From: Urophycis tenuis
Taxonomy: Eukaryota > Chordata > Actinopteri > Gadiformes > Phycidae
Length of the DNA: 64,000 bases
Assembly (NCBI GenBank): GCA_036785325.1
Contig: JAXIVH010000028.1
Location: 5,372,946-5,436,945, forward strand
Direction of reading: 5' to 3'
The notes under the pieces were generated by a model, which saw only the letters and a list, made by a program, of their open reading frames with translations, was not told where the DNA came from and searched no databases. How positions within the stretch are numbered: position 1 is the first letter of the stretch; each line of letters opens with the position of its first letter. The translations under genes and the position numbers were made by a program. Of the stretch, positions 21,827 to 34,812 are shown piece after piece.

Positions 21827-22668
21827 AATTGAAAAGTTGAAGGTATGTTTTTAGCTGCTGGGTAGACTTCATTCAACCTGACGCAGTTTAGTCTGTGAGC
21901 AACCAAATTGCTCGCGGATGGGCTCATTTTAAGCGGGGAAATCTAAGGTTCCCAACGGCGTATGGCAAAACTATATTGAGTCATGGGTCGTTGAAATACT
22001 AAGCTAATTAATTTCTGTTCTTTATTGAAAGATTGATCTTAATTGAAACGTTGAAGGTATGTTTTTAGCTGCTGGGTAGACTTCAGTCAACCTGACGCAG
22101 TTTTGTCTGTGAGCAACCAGACTGCTCGCGGATGGAATCATTTTAAGCAGGGAAATCTAAGCTTTCCAACGGCGTATGGCAAGAGTATATTGATTCATGG
22201 GTCGTTGAAATACTAAGCTAATTAATTTGTGTTCTGTAAGGAAAGATTGATGTTAATTGAAACGTTGAAGGTATGTTTTTAGCTGCTGGGTAGACTTTAG
22301 TCAACCTGACGCAGTTTAGTCTGTGATCAACCAGACTGCTCGCGGATGGGCTCATTTTAAGCGGGGAAATCTAAGCTTTCCAACGGCGTATGGCAAGACT
22401 ATATTCACTAAAGGGTCGTTGAAATACTAAGCTAATAATTAATTTGTGTTCTGTAAGGAAAGATTGATGTTAATTGAAACGTTGAAGGTATGTCTTTAGC
22501 TGCTGTGTAGACTTCAGTCAACCTGACGCAGATTTGTCTGTGAGCAACCAAATTGCTCGGAGATGGGCTCATTTTAAACGGGGAAATCTAAGCTTTCCAA
22601 CGACGTATGGCATGACTATATTTGCCCATGGGTCGTCGAAATAATAAGCTGATTCATGTGTGTTCTGT
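21827..22668 (+). repeat. Satellite tract T8: n = 4 monomers plus 3 bp
   Basis: 842 bp, 3 bp more than expected. The extra bases are in GCTAATAATTAATTTG near 22430, where all other monomers have GCTAATTAATTTG. It is the only monomer-tract length deviation detected. Confidence 0.93.
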
Positions 22669-23369
22669 TGGCTGTGGAAAGAAAATAGCACACAAGTCAT
22701 ACCAAGTCACCTTTATTTTTCAGTGATAAACATTAATAAATAAACAGTATGGACATTGTATAAACAGTTGTATAAAAAGTGTAAACGGTATGAACAGTGT
22801 TCTTATAAAAGATATCAATATCAATACTGATCACGTGTGTATTTTATATTTCCAGGTTATTTGTTGATGAGCCAGAGCCTGTGACTCCCACCAACCGGCC
22901 CGTTCAGCCCACTGCGTTGTCGTCCTCCACCCGGCCGAAGCCTCCTGCGCCCACCCGCCTCCAGCCGAGGCCTCCTGCTGCGTCAGCCTGTGGCCCGCCC
23001 GCCCCCTGTGTCGGCAGCACCCATACCGCTGGTCCTCCCCGCACAGCCACAGGCCCCCTCCGTCCTGCTTCGTGGGCCATCCTGCAGCTGTCTCTGCAGT
23101 CATCGTGTGTCAAAACCATTCAAACTTGTATATGGTAACATTTCAAAATGACACCAGCATAAATGAGGACCTTGCAATAGGTTGTGTGTTACATGACCCC
23201 CCTGGCATACAGCTGTATGTCTCTGTGAAGGTGGTTGTGAAGAACTGCATCCGGCTGAACAAGTACAAGTGCCGGTGAGGCAGCAACTCTCTCGAGGGGT
23301 TGCACGCCCACCTGGTTAACGCCGTCCCTTCACAGCGATGTGGGATCATGCCGTTCCAAGTAAGTGATT

Positions 23370-23416
<47 letters not shown>

Positions 23417-23656
23417 GCGCATATATACACACACACACACACTTATATATACACACACATATATATATATACTTAAACATAGCTGACCCTTTTTTTCCCC
23501 CTTCTCGGGGATTATGCTCCCAGTTTTGATCTCGGACGTCTGGTCACTTATAGCATATAATAATATTCTATTACTGTTAAGCCAACTATGAATAATAAAA
23601 CAGGCCAAAACATGTGTCCTTTATCATAGCTACACGTATTACAAAAAAAACGCGTG
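22669..23656 (+). repeat. Complex block B9 (988 bp)
   Basis: The microsatellite spans 23374-23472 (99 bp). This is the first block followed by the long ordered series of 11 monomer variants. Confidence 0.92.
22856..23359 (+). pseudogene. Exon-like coding fragment, copy 9 (TGA-truncated)
   Basis: TGA at 23276-23278, with CGCCGTCCC as in copies 2 and 4. Confidence 0.5.
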
Positions 23657-26600
23657 AATTGAAAAGTTGAAGGTATGTTTTTAGCTGCTGGGTAGACTTC
23701 AGTCAACCTGACGCAGTTTTGTCTTTGAGCAACCAAATTGCTCGGGGATGGGCTCATTTTAAGCGGGGAAATCTAAGGTTCCCAACGGCGTATGGCAAGA
23801 TTATATTGAGTCATGGGTCGTTGAAATACTAAGCTAATTAATTTCTGTTCTTTATTGAAAGATTGATCTTAATTGAAACGTTGAAGGTATGTTTTTAGCT
23901 GCTGGGTAGACTTCAGTCAACCTGACGCAGTTTTGTCTGTGAGCAAGCAGACTGCTCGCGGATGGGCTCATTTTAAGCGGGGAAATCTAAGCTTTCCAAC
24001 GGCGTATGGCAAGACTATATTGACTCATTGGTCGTTGAAATACTAAGCTAATTAATTTGTGATCTGTAAGGAAAGATTGATGTTAATTGAAACGTTGAAG
24101 GTATGTTTTTAGCTGCTGGGTAGACTTCAGTCAACCTGACACAGTTTTGTCTCTGAGCAACCAAATTGCTTGGGGATGGGCTCATTTTAAGCGGGGAAAT
24201 CTAAGCTTTCCAACGGCGTATGGCAAGACAATATTGACTCATGGGTCGTTGAAATACTAAGATAATTAATTTGTGTTCTGTAAGGAAAGATTGATGTTAA
24301 TTGAAACGTTGAAGGTATGTTTTTAGCTGCTGGGTAGACTTCACTCAACCTGACACAGTTTTGTCTGTGATCAACCAGACTGCTGGCGGATGGGCTCATT
24401 TTAAGCAGGGAAATCTAAGCTTTTCAACGGCGTATGGTAAGACTATATTCACCAAAGGGCCGTTGAAATACTAAGCTAATTAATTTGTGTTCTGTAAGGA
24501 AAGATTGATGTTAATTGAAACGTTAAAGGTATGTTTTTGGCTGCTGGGTAGACTTCATTCAACCTGACGCAGTTTAGTCTGTGATCAACCAGACTGCTCG
24601 CGGATGGGCTCATTTTAAGCGGGGAAATCTAAGCTTTCCAACGGCGTATGGCAAGACTATATTGACTCATGGGTCGTTGAAATACTAAGCTAATTATTTT
24701 GTGTTCTGTAAGGAAAGATTGATGTTAATTGAAACGTTGAAGGTATGTTTTTAGCTGCTGGGTAGACTTCAGTCAACCTGACGCAGTTTAGTCTGTGAGC
24801 AACCAAATTGCTCGGGGATGGGCTCATTATAAGCGGGGAAATCTAAGCTTTCCAACGGCGTATGGCAAGACTATATTCACCAAAGGGTCGTTGAAATACT
24901 AAGCTAATTAATTTGTGTTCTGTAAGGAAAGATTGATGTTAATTGAAACGTTGAAGGTATGTTTTTAGCTGCTGGGTAGACTTCAGTCAACCTGACGCAG
25001 TTTAGTCTGTGATCAACCAGACTGCTCGCGGATGGGCTCATTTTAAGCGGGGAAATCTAAGCTTTCCAACGGCGTATGGCAAGACTATATTGACTCATGG
25101 GTCGTTGAAATACTAAGATAATTAATTTGTGTTCTGTAAGGAAAGATTGATGTTAATTGAAACGTTGAAGGTATGTTTTTAGCTGCTGGGTAGACTTCAC
25201 TCAACCTGACACAGTTTTGTCTGTGATCAACCAGACTGCTGGCGGATAGGCTCATTTTAAGCAGGGAAATCTAAGCTTTTCAACGGCGTATGGTAAGACT
25301 ATATTCACCAAAGGGCCGTTGAAATACTAAGCTAATTAATTTGTGTTCTGTAAGGAAAGATTGATGTTAATTGAAACGTTAAAGGTATGTTTTTGGCTGC
25401 TGGGTAGACTTCATTCAACCTGACGCAGTTTAGTCTGTGATCAACCAGACTGCTCGCGGATGGGCTCATTTTAAGCGGGGAAATCTAAGCTTTCCAACGG
25501 CGTATGGCAAGACTATATTGACTCATGGGTCGTTGAAATACTAAGCTAATTAATTTGTGTTCTGTAAGGAAAGATTGATGTTAATTGAAACGTTGAAGGT
25601 ATGTTTTTAGCTGCTGGGTAGACTTCAGTCAACCTGACGCAGTTTAGTCTGTGAGCAACCAAATTGCTCGGCGATGGGCTCATTATAAGCGGGGAAATCT
25701 AAGCTTTCCAACGGCGTATGGCAAGACTATATTCACCAAAGGGTCGTTGAAATACTAAGCTAATTAATTTGTGTTCTGTAAGGAAAGATTGATGTTAATT
25801 GAAACGTTGAAGGTATGTTTTTAGCTGCTGGGTAGACTTCAGTCAACCTGACGCAGTTTAGTCTGTGATCAACCAGACTGCTCGCGGATGGGCTCATTTT
25901 AAGCGGGGAAATCTAAGCTTTCCAACGGCGTATGGCAAGACTATATCGACTCATGGGTCGTTGAAATACTAAGCTAATTAATTTGTGTTCTGTAAGGAAA
26001 GATTGATGTTAATTGAAACGTTGAAGGTATGTCTTTAGCTGCTGTGTAGACTTCAGTCAACCTGACGCAGATTTGTCTGTGAGCAACCAAATTGCTCGGG
26101 GATGGGCTCATTATAAGCGGGGAAATCTAAGCTTTCCAACGGCGTATGGCAAGACTATATTCACCAAAGGGCCGTTGAAATACTAAGCTAATTAATTTGT
26201 GTTCTGTAAGGAAAGATTGATGTTAATTGAAACGTTAAAGGTATGTTTTTAGCTGCTGGGTAGACTTCATTCAACCTGAGGCAGTTTAGTCTGTGATCAA
26301 CCAGACTGCTCGCGGATGGGCTCATTTTAAGCGGGGAAATCTAAGCTTTCCAACGGCGTATGGCAAGACTATATTTACTAAAGGGTCGTTGAAATACTAA
26401 GCTAATTCATTTGTGTTCTGTAAGGAAAGATTGATGTTAATTGAAACGTTGAAGGTATGTTTTTAGCTGCTGGGTAGACTTCACTCAACCTGACACAGTT
26501 TTCTCTGTGAGCAACCAATTTGCTCGGGGATGGGCTCATTATAAGCGGGGAAATCTAAGCTTTCCAACGGCGTATGGCAAGACTATATTCACCAAAGGGT

Positions 26601-27063
26601 CGTTGAAATACTAAGCTAATTAATTTGTGTTCTGTAAGGAAAGATTGATGTTAATTGAAACGTTGAAGGTATGTTTTTAGCTGCTGGGTAGACTTCAGTC
26701 AACCTGACGCAGTTTAGTCTGTGATCAACCAGACTGCTCGCGGATGGGCTCATTTTAAGCGGGGAAATCTAAGCTTTCCAACGGCGTATGGCAAGACTAT
26801 ATTTACTAAAGGGTCGTTGAAATACTAAGCTAATTCATTTGTGTTCTGTAAGGAAAGATTGATGTTAATTGAAACGTTGAAGGTATGTCTTTAGCTGCTG
26901 TGTAGACTTCAGTCAACCTGACGCAGATTTGTCTGTGAGCAACCAAATTGCTCGGAGATTGGCTCATTTTAAACGGGGAAATCTAAGCTTTCCAACGACG
27001 TATGGCATGACTATATTTGCCCATGGGTCGTCGAAATAATAAGCTGATTCATGTGTGTTCTGT
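23657..27063 (+). repeat. Satellite tract T9: n = 16 monomers
   Basis: Monomers 1-11 follow the shared series, ending with TATATCGACTC at 25945. Inside it a 4-monomer (856-bp) unit is tandemly repeated: TTTTTGGCTGC occurs near 24535 and 25391. Later monomers carry CTGAGGCAG and TTCTCTGTGAGC variants. Confidence 0.93.
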
Positions 27064-27764
27064 TGGCTGTGGAAAGAAAATAGCACACAAGTCATACCAA
27101 GTCACCTTTATTTTTCAGTGATAAACATTAATAAATAAACAGTATGGACATTGTATAAACAGTTGTATAAAAAGTGTAAACGGTATGAACAGTGTTCTTA
27201 TAAAAGATATCAATATCAATACTGATCACGTGTGTATTTTATATTTCCAGGTTATTTGTTGATGAGCCAGAGCCTGTGACTCCCACCAACCGGCCCGTTC
27301 AGCCCACTGCGTTGTCGTCCTCCACCCGGCCGAAGCCTCCTGCGCCCACCCGCCTCCAGCCGAGGCCTCCTGCTGCGTCAGCCTGTGGCCCGCCCGCCCC
27401 CTGTGTCGGCAGCACCCATACCGCTGGTCCTCCCCGCACAGCCACAGGCCCCCTCCGTCCTGCTTCGTGGGCCATCCTGCAGCTGTCTCTGCAGTCATCG
27501 TGTGTCAAAACCATTCAAACTTGTATATGGTAACATTTCAAAATGACACCAGCATAAATGAGGACCTTGCAATAGGTTGTGTGTTACATGACCCCCCTGG
27601 CATACAGCTGTATGTCTCTGTGAAGGTGGTTGTGAAGAACTGCATCCGGCTGAACAAGTACAAGTGCCGGTGAGGCAGCAACTCTCTCGAGGGGTTGCAC
27701 GCCCACCTGGTTAACGCCATCCCTTCACAGCGATGTGGGATCATGCCGTTCCAAGTAAGTGATT

Positions 27765-27795
<31 letters not shown>

Positions 27796-28033
27796 GCGCA
27801 TATATACACACACACACACGCATATATACACACACATATATATATATACTTAAACATAGCTGACCCTTTTTTTCCCCCTTCTCGGGGATTATGCTCCCAG
27901 TTTTGATCTCGGACGTCTGGTCACTTATAGCATATAATAATATTCTATTACTGTTAAGCCAACTATGAATAATAAAACAGGCCAAAACATGTGTCCTTTA
28001 TCATAGCTACACGTATTACAAAAAAAACGCGTG
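27064..28033 (+). repeat. Complex block B10 (970 bp)
   Basis: The microsatellite spans 27769-27849 (81 bp) with the CACGCATATATA variant also seen in B5. Confidence 0.92.
27251..27754 (+). pseudogene. Exon-like coding fragment, copy 10 (TGA-truncated)
   Basis: TGA at 27671-27673. The exon matches copies 6-8 while the microsatellite type matches B5, so the two parts of this block have different relatives. Confidence 0.5.
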
Positions 28034-28658
28034 AATTGAAAAGTTGAAGGTATGTTTTTAGCTGCTGGGTAGACTTCGTTCAACCTGACGCAGTTTAGTC
28101 TGTGAGCAACCAAATTGCTCGCGGATGGGCTCATTTTAAGCGGGGAAATCTAAGGTTCCCAACGGCGTATGGCAAGAGTATATTGACTCATGGGTCGTTG
28201 AAATACTAAGCTAATTAATTTGTGTTCTGTAAGGAAAGATTGATGTTAATTGAAACGTTGAAGGTATGTTTTTAGCTGCTGGGTAGACTTTAGTCAACCT
28301 GACGCAGTTTAGTCTGTGATCAACCAGACTGCTCGCGGATGGGCTCATTTTAAGCGGGGAAATCTAAGCTTTCCAACGGCGTATGGCAAGACTATATTCA
28401 CTAAAGGGTCGTTGAAATACTAAGCTAATTAATTTGTGTTCTGTAAGGAAAGATTGATGTTAATTGAAACGTTGAAGGTATGTCTTTAGCTGCTGTGTAG
28501 ACTTCAGTCAACCTGACGCAGATTTGTCTGTGAGCAACCAAATTGCTCGGAGATGGGCTCATTTTAAACGGGGAAATCTAAGCTTTCCAACGACGTATGG
28601 CATGACTATATTTGCCCAGGGGTCGTCGAAATAATAAGCTGATTCATGTGTGTTCTGT
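28034..28658 (+). repeat. Satellite tract T10: n = 3 monomers
   Basis: 625 bp. Unusually, the first monomer joins AAGGTTCCCAACGG to GGCAAGAGTATATTGACTC, a combination that points to recombination within the monomer. The last flank has a private GCCCAGGGGTCG. Confidence 0.93.
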
Positions 28659-29359
28659 TGGCTGTGGAAAGAAAATAGCACACAAGTCATACCAAGTCAC
28701 CTTTATTTTTCAGTGATAAACATTAATAAATAAACAGTATGGACATTGTATAAACAGTTGTATAAAAAGTCTAAACGGTATGAACAGTGTTCTTATAAAA
28801 GATATCAATATCAATACTGATCACGTGTGTATTTTATATTTCCAGGTTATTTGTTGATGAGCCAGAGCCTGTGACTCCCACCAACCGGCCCGTTCAGCCC
28901 ACTGCGTTGTCGTCCTCCACCCGGCCGAAGCCTCCTGCGCCCACCCGCCTCCAGCCGAGGCCTCCTGCTGCATCAGCCTGTGGCCCGCCCGCCCCCTGTG
29001 TCGGCAGCACCCATACCGCTGGTCCTCCCCGCACAGCCACAGGCCCCCTCCGTCCTGCTTCGTGGGCCATCCTGCAGCTGTCTCTGCAGTCATCGTGTGT
29101 CAAAACCATTCAAACTTGTATATGGTAACATTTCAAAATGACACCAGCATAAATGAGGACCTTGCAATAGGTTGTGTGTTACATGACCCCCCTGGCATAC
29201 AGCTGTATGTCTCTGTGAAGGTGGTTGTGAAGAACTGCATCCGGCTGAACAAGTACAAGTGCCGGCGAGGCAGCAACTCTCTCGAGGGGTTGCACACCCA
29301 CCTGGTTAACGCCATCCCTTCACAGCGATATGGGATCATGCCGTTCCAAGTAAGTGATT

Positions 29360-29406
<47 letters not shown>

Positions 29407-29652
29407 GCAGGCGCATATATACACACACACACACACACTTATATATACACACACATATATATATATACTTAAACATAGCTGACCCTTTTTTTCCCCCTTC
29501 TCGGGGATTATGCTCCCAGTTTTGATCTCGGACGTCTGGTCACTTATAGCATATAATAATATTCTATTACTGTTAAGCCAACTATGAATAATAAAACAGG
29601 CCAAAACATGTGTCCTTTATCATAGCTACACGTGTTACAAAAAAAACGCGTG
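28659..29652 (+). repeat. Complex block B11 (994 bp)
   Basis: The microsatellite spans 29364-29468 (105 bp) with a private GCGCAGGCGCATATA. The right end has CGTGTTAC as in B1 and B12. Confidence 0.92.
28846..29349 (+). pseudogene. Exon-like coding fragment, copy 11 (open second frame)
   Basis: CGA keeps the 99-codon frame open. It shares CTGCTGCATCAG and CGATATGGG with copy 1, 28.6 kb away. A private CACACCCAC changes Ala to Thr in LEGLHAHL. Confidence 0.5.
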
Positions 29653-31561
29653 AATTGAAAAGTTGAAGGTATGTTTTTAGCTGCTGGGTAGACTTCAGTG
29701 AACCTGACGCAGTTTTGTCTGTGAGCAACCAAATTGCTCGGGGATGGGCTCATTTTAAGCGGGGAAATCTAAGGTTCCCAACGGCGTATGGCAAGACTAT
29801 ATTGAGTCATGGGTCGTTGAAATACTAAGCTAATTAATTTATGTTCTTTATTGAAAGATTGATCTTAATTGAAACGTTGAAGGTATGTTTTTAGCTGCTG
29901 GGTAGACTTCAGTCAATCTGACGCAGTTTTGTCTGTGAGCAAGCAGACTGCTCGCGGATGGGCTCATTTTAAGCGGGGAAATCTAAGCTTTCCAACGGCG
30001 TATGGCAAGACTATATTGACTCATTGGTCGTTGAAATACTAAGCTAATTAATTTGTGATCTGTAAGGAAAGATTGATGTTAATTGAAACGTTGAAGGTAT
30101 GTTTTTAGCTGCTGGGTAGACTTCAGTCAACCTGACACAGTTTTGTCTCTGAGCAACCAAATTGCTTGGGGATGGGCTCATTATAAGCGGGGAAATCTAA
30201 GCTTTTCAACGGCGTATGGCAAGACTATATTCACCAATGGCCCGTTGAAATACTAAGCTAATTAATTTGTGTTCTGTAAGGAAAGATTGATGTCAATTGA
30301 AACGTTAAAGGTATGTTTTTAGCTGCTGGGTAGACTTCATTAAACCTGACGCAGTTTAGTCTGTGATCAACCAGACTGCTCGCGGATGGGCTCATTTTAA
30401 GCGGGGAAATCTAAGCTTTCCAACGGCGTATGGAAAGACTATATTGACTCATGGGTCGTTGAAATACTAAGCTAATTAATTTGTGTTCTGTAAGGAAAGA
30501 TTGATGTTAATTGAAAAGTTGAAGGTATGTTTTTAGCTGCTGGGTAGACTTCAGTCAACCTCACGCAGTTTAGTCTGTGAGCAACCAAATTGCTCAGGGA
30601 TGGGCTCATTATAAGCGGGGAAATCTAAGCTTTCCAACGGCGTATGGCAAGACTATATTCACCAAAGGGTCGTTGAAATACTAAGCTAATTAATTTGGGT
30701 TCTGTAAGGAAAGATTGATGTTAATTGAAACGTTAAAGGTATGTTTTTAGCTGCTGGGTAGACTTCATTCAACCTGACGCAGTTTAGTCTGTGATCAACC
30801 AGACTGCTCGCGGATGGGCTCATTTTAAGCGGGGAAATCTAAGCTTTCCAACGGCGTATGGCAAGACTATATTGACTCATGGGTCATTGAAATACTAAGC
30901 TAATTAATTTCTGTTCTGTAAGGAAAGATTGATGTTAATTTAAACGTTGAAGGTATGTTTTTAGCTGCTGGGTAGACTTCAGTCAACCTGACGCAGTTTA
31001 GTCTGTGATCAACCAGACTGCTCGCGGATGGGCTCATTTTAAGCGGGGAAATCTAAGCTTTCCAACGGCGTATGGCAAGACTATATTCACCAAAGGGTCG
31101 TTGAAATACTAAGCTAATTAATTTGTGTTCTGTAAGGAAAGATTGATGTTAATTGAAACGTTGAAGTTATGTTTTTAGCTGCTGGGTAGACTTCAGTCAA
31201 CCTGACGCAGTTTAGTCTGTGATCAACCAGACTGCTCGCGGATGGGCTCATTTTAAGCGGGGAAATCTAAGCTTTCCAACGGCGTATGGCAAGACTATAT
31301 TCACTAAAGGGTCGTTGAAATACTAAGCTAATTCATTTTTGTTCTGTAAGGAAAGATTGATGTTAATTGAAACGTTGAAGGTATTTCTTTAGCTGCTGTG
31401 TAGACTTCAGTCAACCTGACGCAGATTTGTCTGTGAGCAACCAAATTGCTCGGAGATTGGCTCATTTTAAACGGGGAAATCTAAGCTTTCCAACGACGTA
31501 TGGCATGACTATATTTGCCCATGGGTCGTCGAAATAATAAGCTGATTCATGTGTGTTCTGT
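29653..31561 (+). repeat. Satellite tract T11: n = 9 monomers
   Basis: 1,909 bp (9 x 214 - 17). It mixes pieces of the T4 type (CAATGGCCCG near 30236) with the first monomers of the shared series. Confidence 0.93.
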
Positions 31562-32265
31562 TGGCTGTGGAAAGAAAATAGCACACAAGTCATACCAAGT
31601 CACCTTTATTTTTCAGTGATAAACATTAATAAATAAACAGTATGGACATTGTATAAACAGTTGTATAAAAAGTGTAAACAGTATGAACAGTGTTCTTATA
31701 AAAGATATCAATATCAATACTGATCACGTGTGTATTTTATATTTCCAGGTTATTTGTTGATGAGCCAGAGCCTGTGACTCCCACCAACCGGCCCGTTCAG
31801 CCCACTGCGTTGTCGTCCTCCACCCGGCCGAAGCCTCCTGCGCCCACCCGCCTCCAGCCGAGGCCTCCTGCTGCGTCAGCCTGTGGCCCGCCCGCCCCCT
31901 GTGTCGGCAGCACCCATACCGCTGGTCCTCCCCGCACAGCCACAGGCCCCCTCCGTCCTGCTTCGTGGGCCATCCTGCAGCTGTCTCTGCAGTCATCGTG
32001 TGTCAAAACCATTCAAACTTGTATATGGTAACATTTCAAAATGACACCAGCATAAATGAGGACCTTGCAATAGGTTGTGTGTTACATGACCCCCCTGGCA
32101 TACAGCTGTATGTCTCTGTGAAGGTGGTTGTGAAGAACTGCATCCGGCTGAACAAGTACAAGTGCCGGTGAGGCAGCAACTCTCTCGAGGGGTTGCACGC
32201 CCACCTGGTTAACGCCATCCCTTCACAGCGATATGGGATCATGCCGTTCCAAGTAAGTGATTAAA

Positions 32266-32323
<58 letters not shown>

Positions 32324-32569
32324 GCGCGCGCATATATACACACACACACACACACTTATATATACACACACATATATATATATACTTAAACATAGCTGAC
32401 CCTTTTTTTCCCCCTTCTCGGGGATTATGCTCCCAGTTTTGATCTCGGACGTCTGGTCACTTATAGCATATAATAATATTCTATTACTGTTAAGCCAACT
32501 ATGAATAATAAGACAGGCCAAAACATGTGTCCTTTATCATAGCTACACGTGTTACAAAAAAAACGCGTG
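31562..32569 (+). repeat. Complex block B12 (1,008 bp)
   Basis: The microsatellite spans 32267-32385 (119 bp), interrupted by CGCACAC. Private changes include GTAAACAGTATG in the leader and AATAAGACAGG in the tail. The right end is of the CGTGTTAC type. Confidence 0.92.
31749..32252 (+). pseudogene. Exon-like coding fragment, copy 12 (TGA-truncated, mosaic)
   Basis: TGA at 32169-32171 as in copies 6-10, but CGATATGGG at the 3' end as in copies 1 and 11. The exon therefore looks like a recombinant between the two haplotypes within about 60 bp. Confidence 0.5.
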
Positions 32570-33836
32570 AATTGAAAAGTTGAAGGTATGTTTTTAGCTG
32601 CTGGGTAGACTTCAGTCAACCTGACGCAGTTTTGTCTGTGAGCAACCAAATTGCTCGGGGATGGGCTCATTTTAAGCGGGGAAATCTAAGGTTCCCAACG
32701 GCGTATGGCAAGACTATATTCACCAAAGGGCCTTTGAAATACTAAGCTAATTAATTTGTGTTCTGTAAGGAAAGATTGATGTTAATTGAAACGTTAAAGG
32801 TATGTTTTTAGCTGCTGGGTAGACTTCAGTCAACCTGACGCAGTTTAGTCTGTGATCAACCAGACTGCTCGCGGATGGGCTCATTTTAAGCGGGGAAATC
32901 TAAGCTTTTCAACGGCGTATGGCAAGACTATATTCACCAATGGCCCGTTGAAATACTAAGCTAATTAATTTGTGTTCTGTAAGGAAAGATTGATGTCAAT
33001 TGAAACGTTAAAAGTATGTTTTTAGCTGCTGGGTAGACTTCATTCAACCTGACGCAGTTTAGTCTGTGATCAACCAGACTGCTCGCGGATGGGCTCATTT
33101 TAAGCGGGGAAATCTAAGCTTTCCAACGGCGTATGGAAAGACTATATTGACTCATGGGTCGTTGAAATACTAAGCTAATTATTTTGTGTTCTGTAAGGAA
33201 AGATTGATGTTAATTGAAACGTTGAAGGTATGTTTTTAGCTGCTGGGTAGACTTCAGTCAACCTGACGCAGTTTAGTCTGTGAGCAACCAAATTGCTCAG
33301 GGATGGGCTCATTATAAGCGGGGAAATCTAAGCTTTCCAACGGCGTATGGCAAGACTATATTCACCAAAGGGTCGTTGAAATACTAAGCTAATTAATTTG
33401 GGTTCTGTAAGGAAAGATTGATGTTAATTGAAACGTTAAAGGTATGTTTTTAGCTGCTGGGTAGACTTCATTCAACCTGACGCAGTTTAGTCTGTGATCA
33501 ACCAGACTGCTTGCGGATGGGCTCATTTTAAGCGGGGAAATCTAAGCTTTCCAACGGCGTATGGCAAGACTATATTGACTCATTGGTCGTTGAAATACTA
33601 AGCTAATTAATTTGTGATCTGTAAGGAAAGATTGATGTTAATTGAAACGTTGAAGGTATGTTTTTAGCTGCTGGGTAGACTTCAGTCAACCTGACACAGT
33701 TTTGTCTCTGAGCAACCAAATTGCTTGGGGATGGGCTCATTATAAGCGGGGAAATCTAAGCTTTCCAACGACGTATGGCATGACTATATTTGCCCATGGG
33801 TCGTCGAAATAATAAGCTGATTCATGTGTGTTCTGT
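32570..33836 (+). repeat. Satellite tract T12: n = 6 monomers
   Basis: 1,267 bp. Its last monomer before B13 is GCTTGGGGATGGGCTCATTA, not the usual GAGATTGG...TTAAACGG form. Confidence 0.93.
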
Positions 33837-34537
33837 TGGCTGTGGAAAGAAAATAGCACACAAGTCATACCAAGTCACCTTTATTTTTCAGTGATAAACA
33901 TTAATAAATAAACAGTATGGACATTGTATAAACAGTTGTATAAAAAGTGTAAACGGTATGAACAGTGTTCTTATAAAAGATATCAATATCAATACTGATC
34001 ACGTGTGTATTTTATATTTCCAGGTTATTTGTTGATGAGCCAGAGCCTGTGACTCCCACCAACCGGCCCGTTCAGCCCACTGCGTTGTCGTCCTCCACCC
34101 GGCCGAAGCCTCCTGCGCCCACCCGCCTCCAGCCGAGGCCTCCTGCTGCGTCAGCCTGTGGCCCGCCCGCCCCCTGTGTCGGCAGCACCCATACCGCTGG
34201 TCCTCCCCGCACAGCCACAGGCCCCCTCCGTCCTGCTTCGTGGGCCATCCTGCAGCTGTCTCTGCAGTCATCGTGTGTCAAAACCATTCAAACTTGTATA
34301 TGGTAACATTTCAAAATGACACCAGCATAAATGAGGACCTTGCAATAGGTTGTGTGTTACATGACCCCCCTGGCATACAGCTGTATGTCTCTGTGAAGGT
34401 GGTTGTGAAGAACTGCATCCGGCTGAACAAGTACAAGTGCCGGCGAGGCAGCAACTCTCTCGAGGGGTTGCACGCCCACCTGGTTAACGCCATCCCTTCA
34501 CAGCGATGTGGGATCATGCCGTTCCAAGTAAGTGATT

Positions 34538-34576
<39 letters not shown>

Positions 34577-34812
34577 GCATATATACACACACACACAGGC
34601 ATATATACGCACACATATATATATATACTTAAACATAGCTGACCCTTTTTTTCCCCCTTCTCGGGGATTATGCTCCCAGTTTTGATCTCGGACGTCTGGT
34701 CACTTATAGCATATAATAATATTCTATTACTGTTAAGCCAACTATGAATAATAAAACAGGCCAAAACATGTGTCCTTTATCATAGCTACACGTATTACAA
34801 AAAAAACGCGTG
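33837..34812 (+). repeat. Complex block B13 (976 bp)
   Basis: The microsatellite spans 34542-34628 (87 bp) with CACAGGCATATATA, shared with B16-B18, and a private TATACGCACAC. Confidence 0.92.
34024..34527 (+). pseudogene. Exon-like coding fragment, copy 13 (open second frame)
   Basis: It carries the common open haplotype (CGA, ACATGAC, CGATGTGGG). From here to the right edge every copy is open. Confidence 0.5.
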
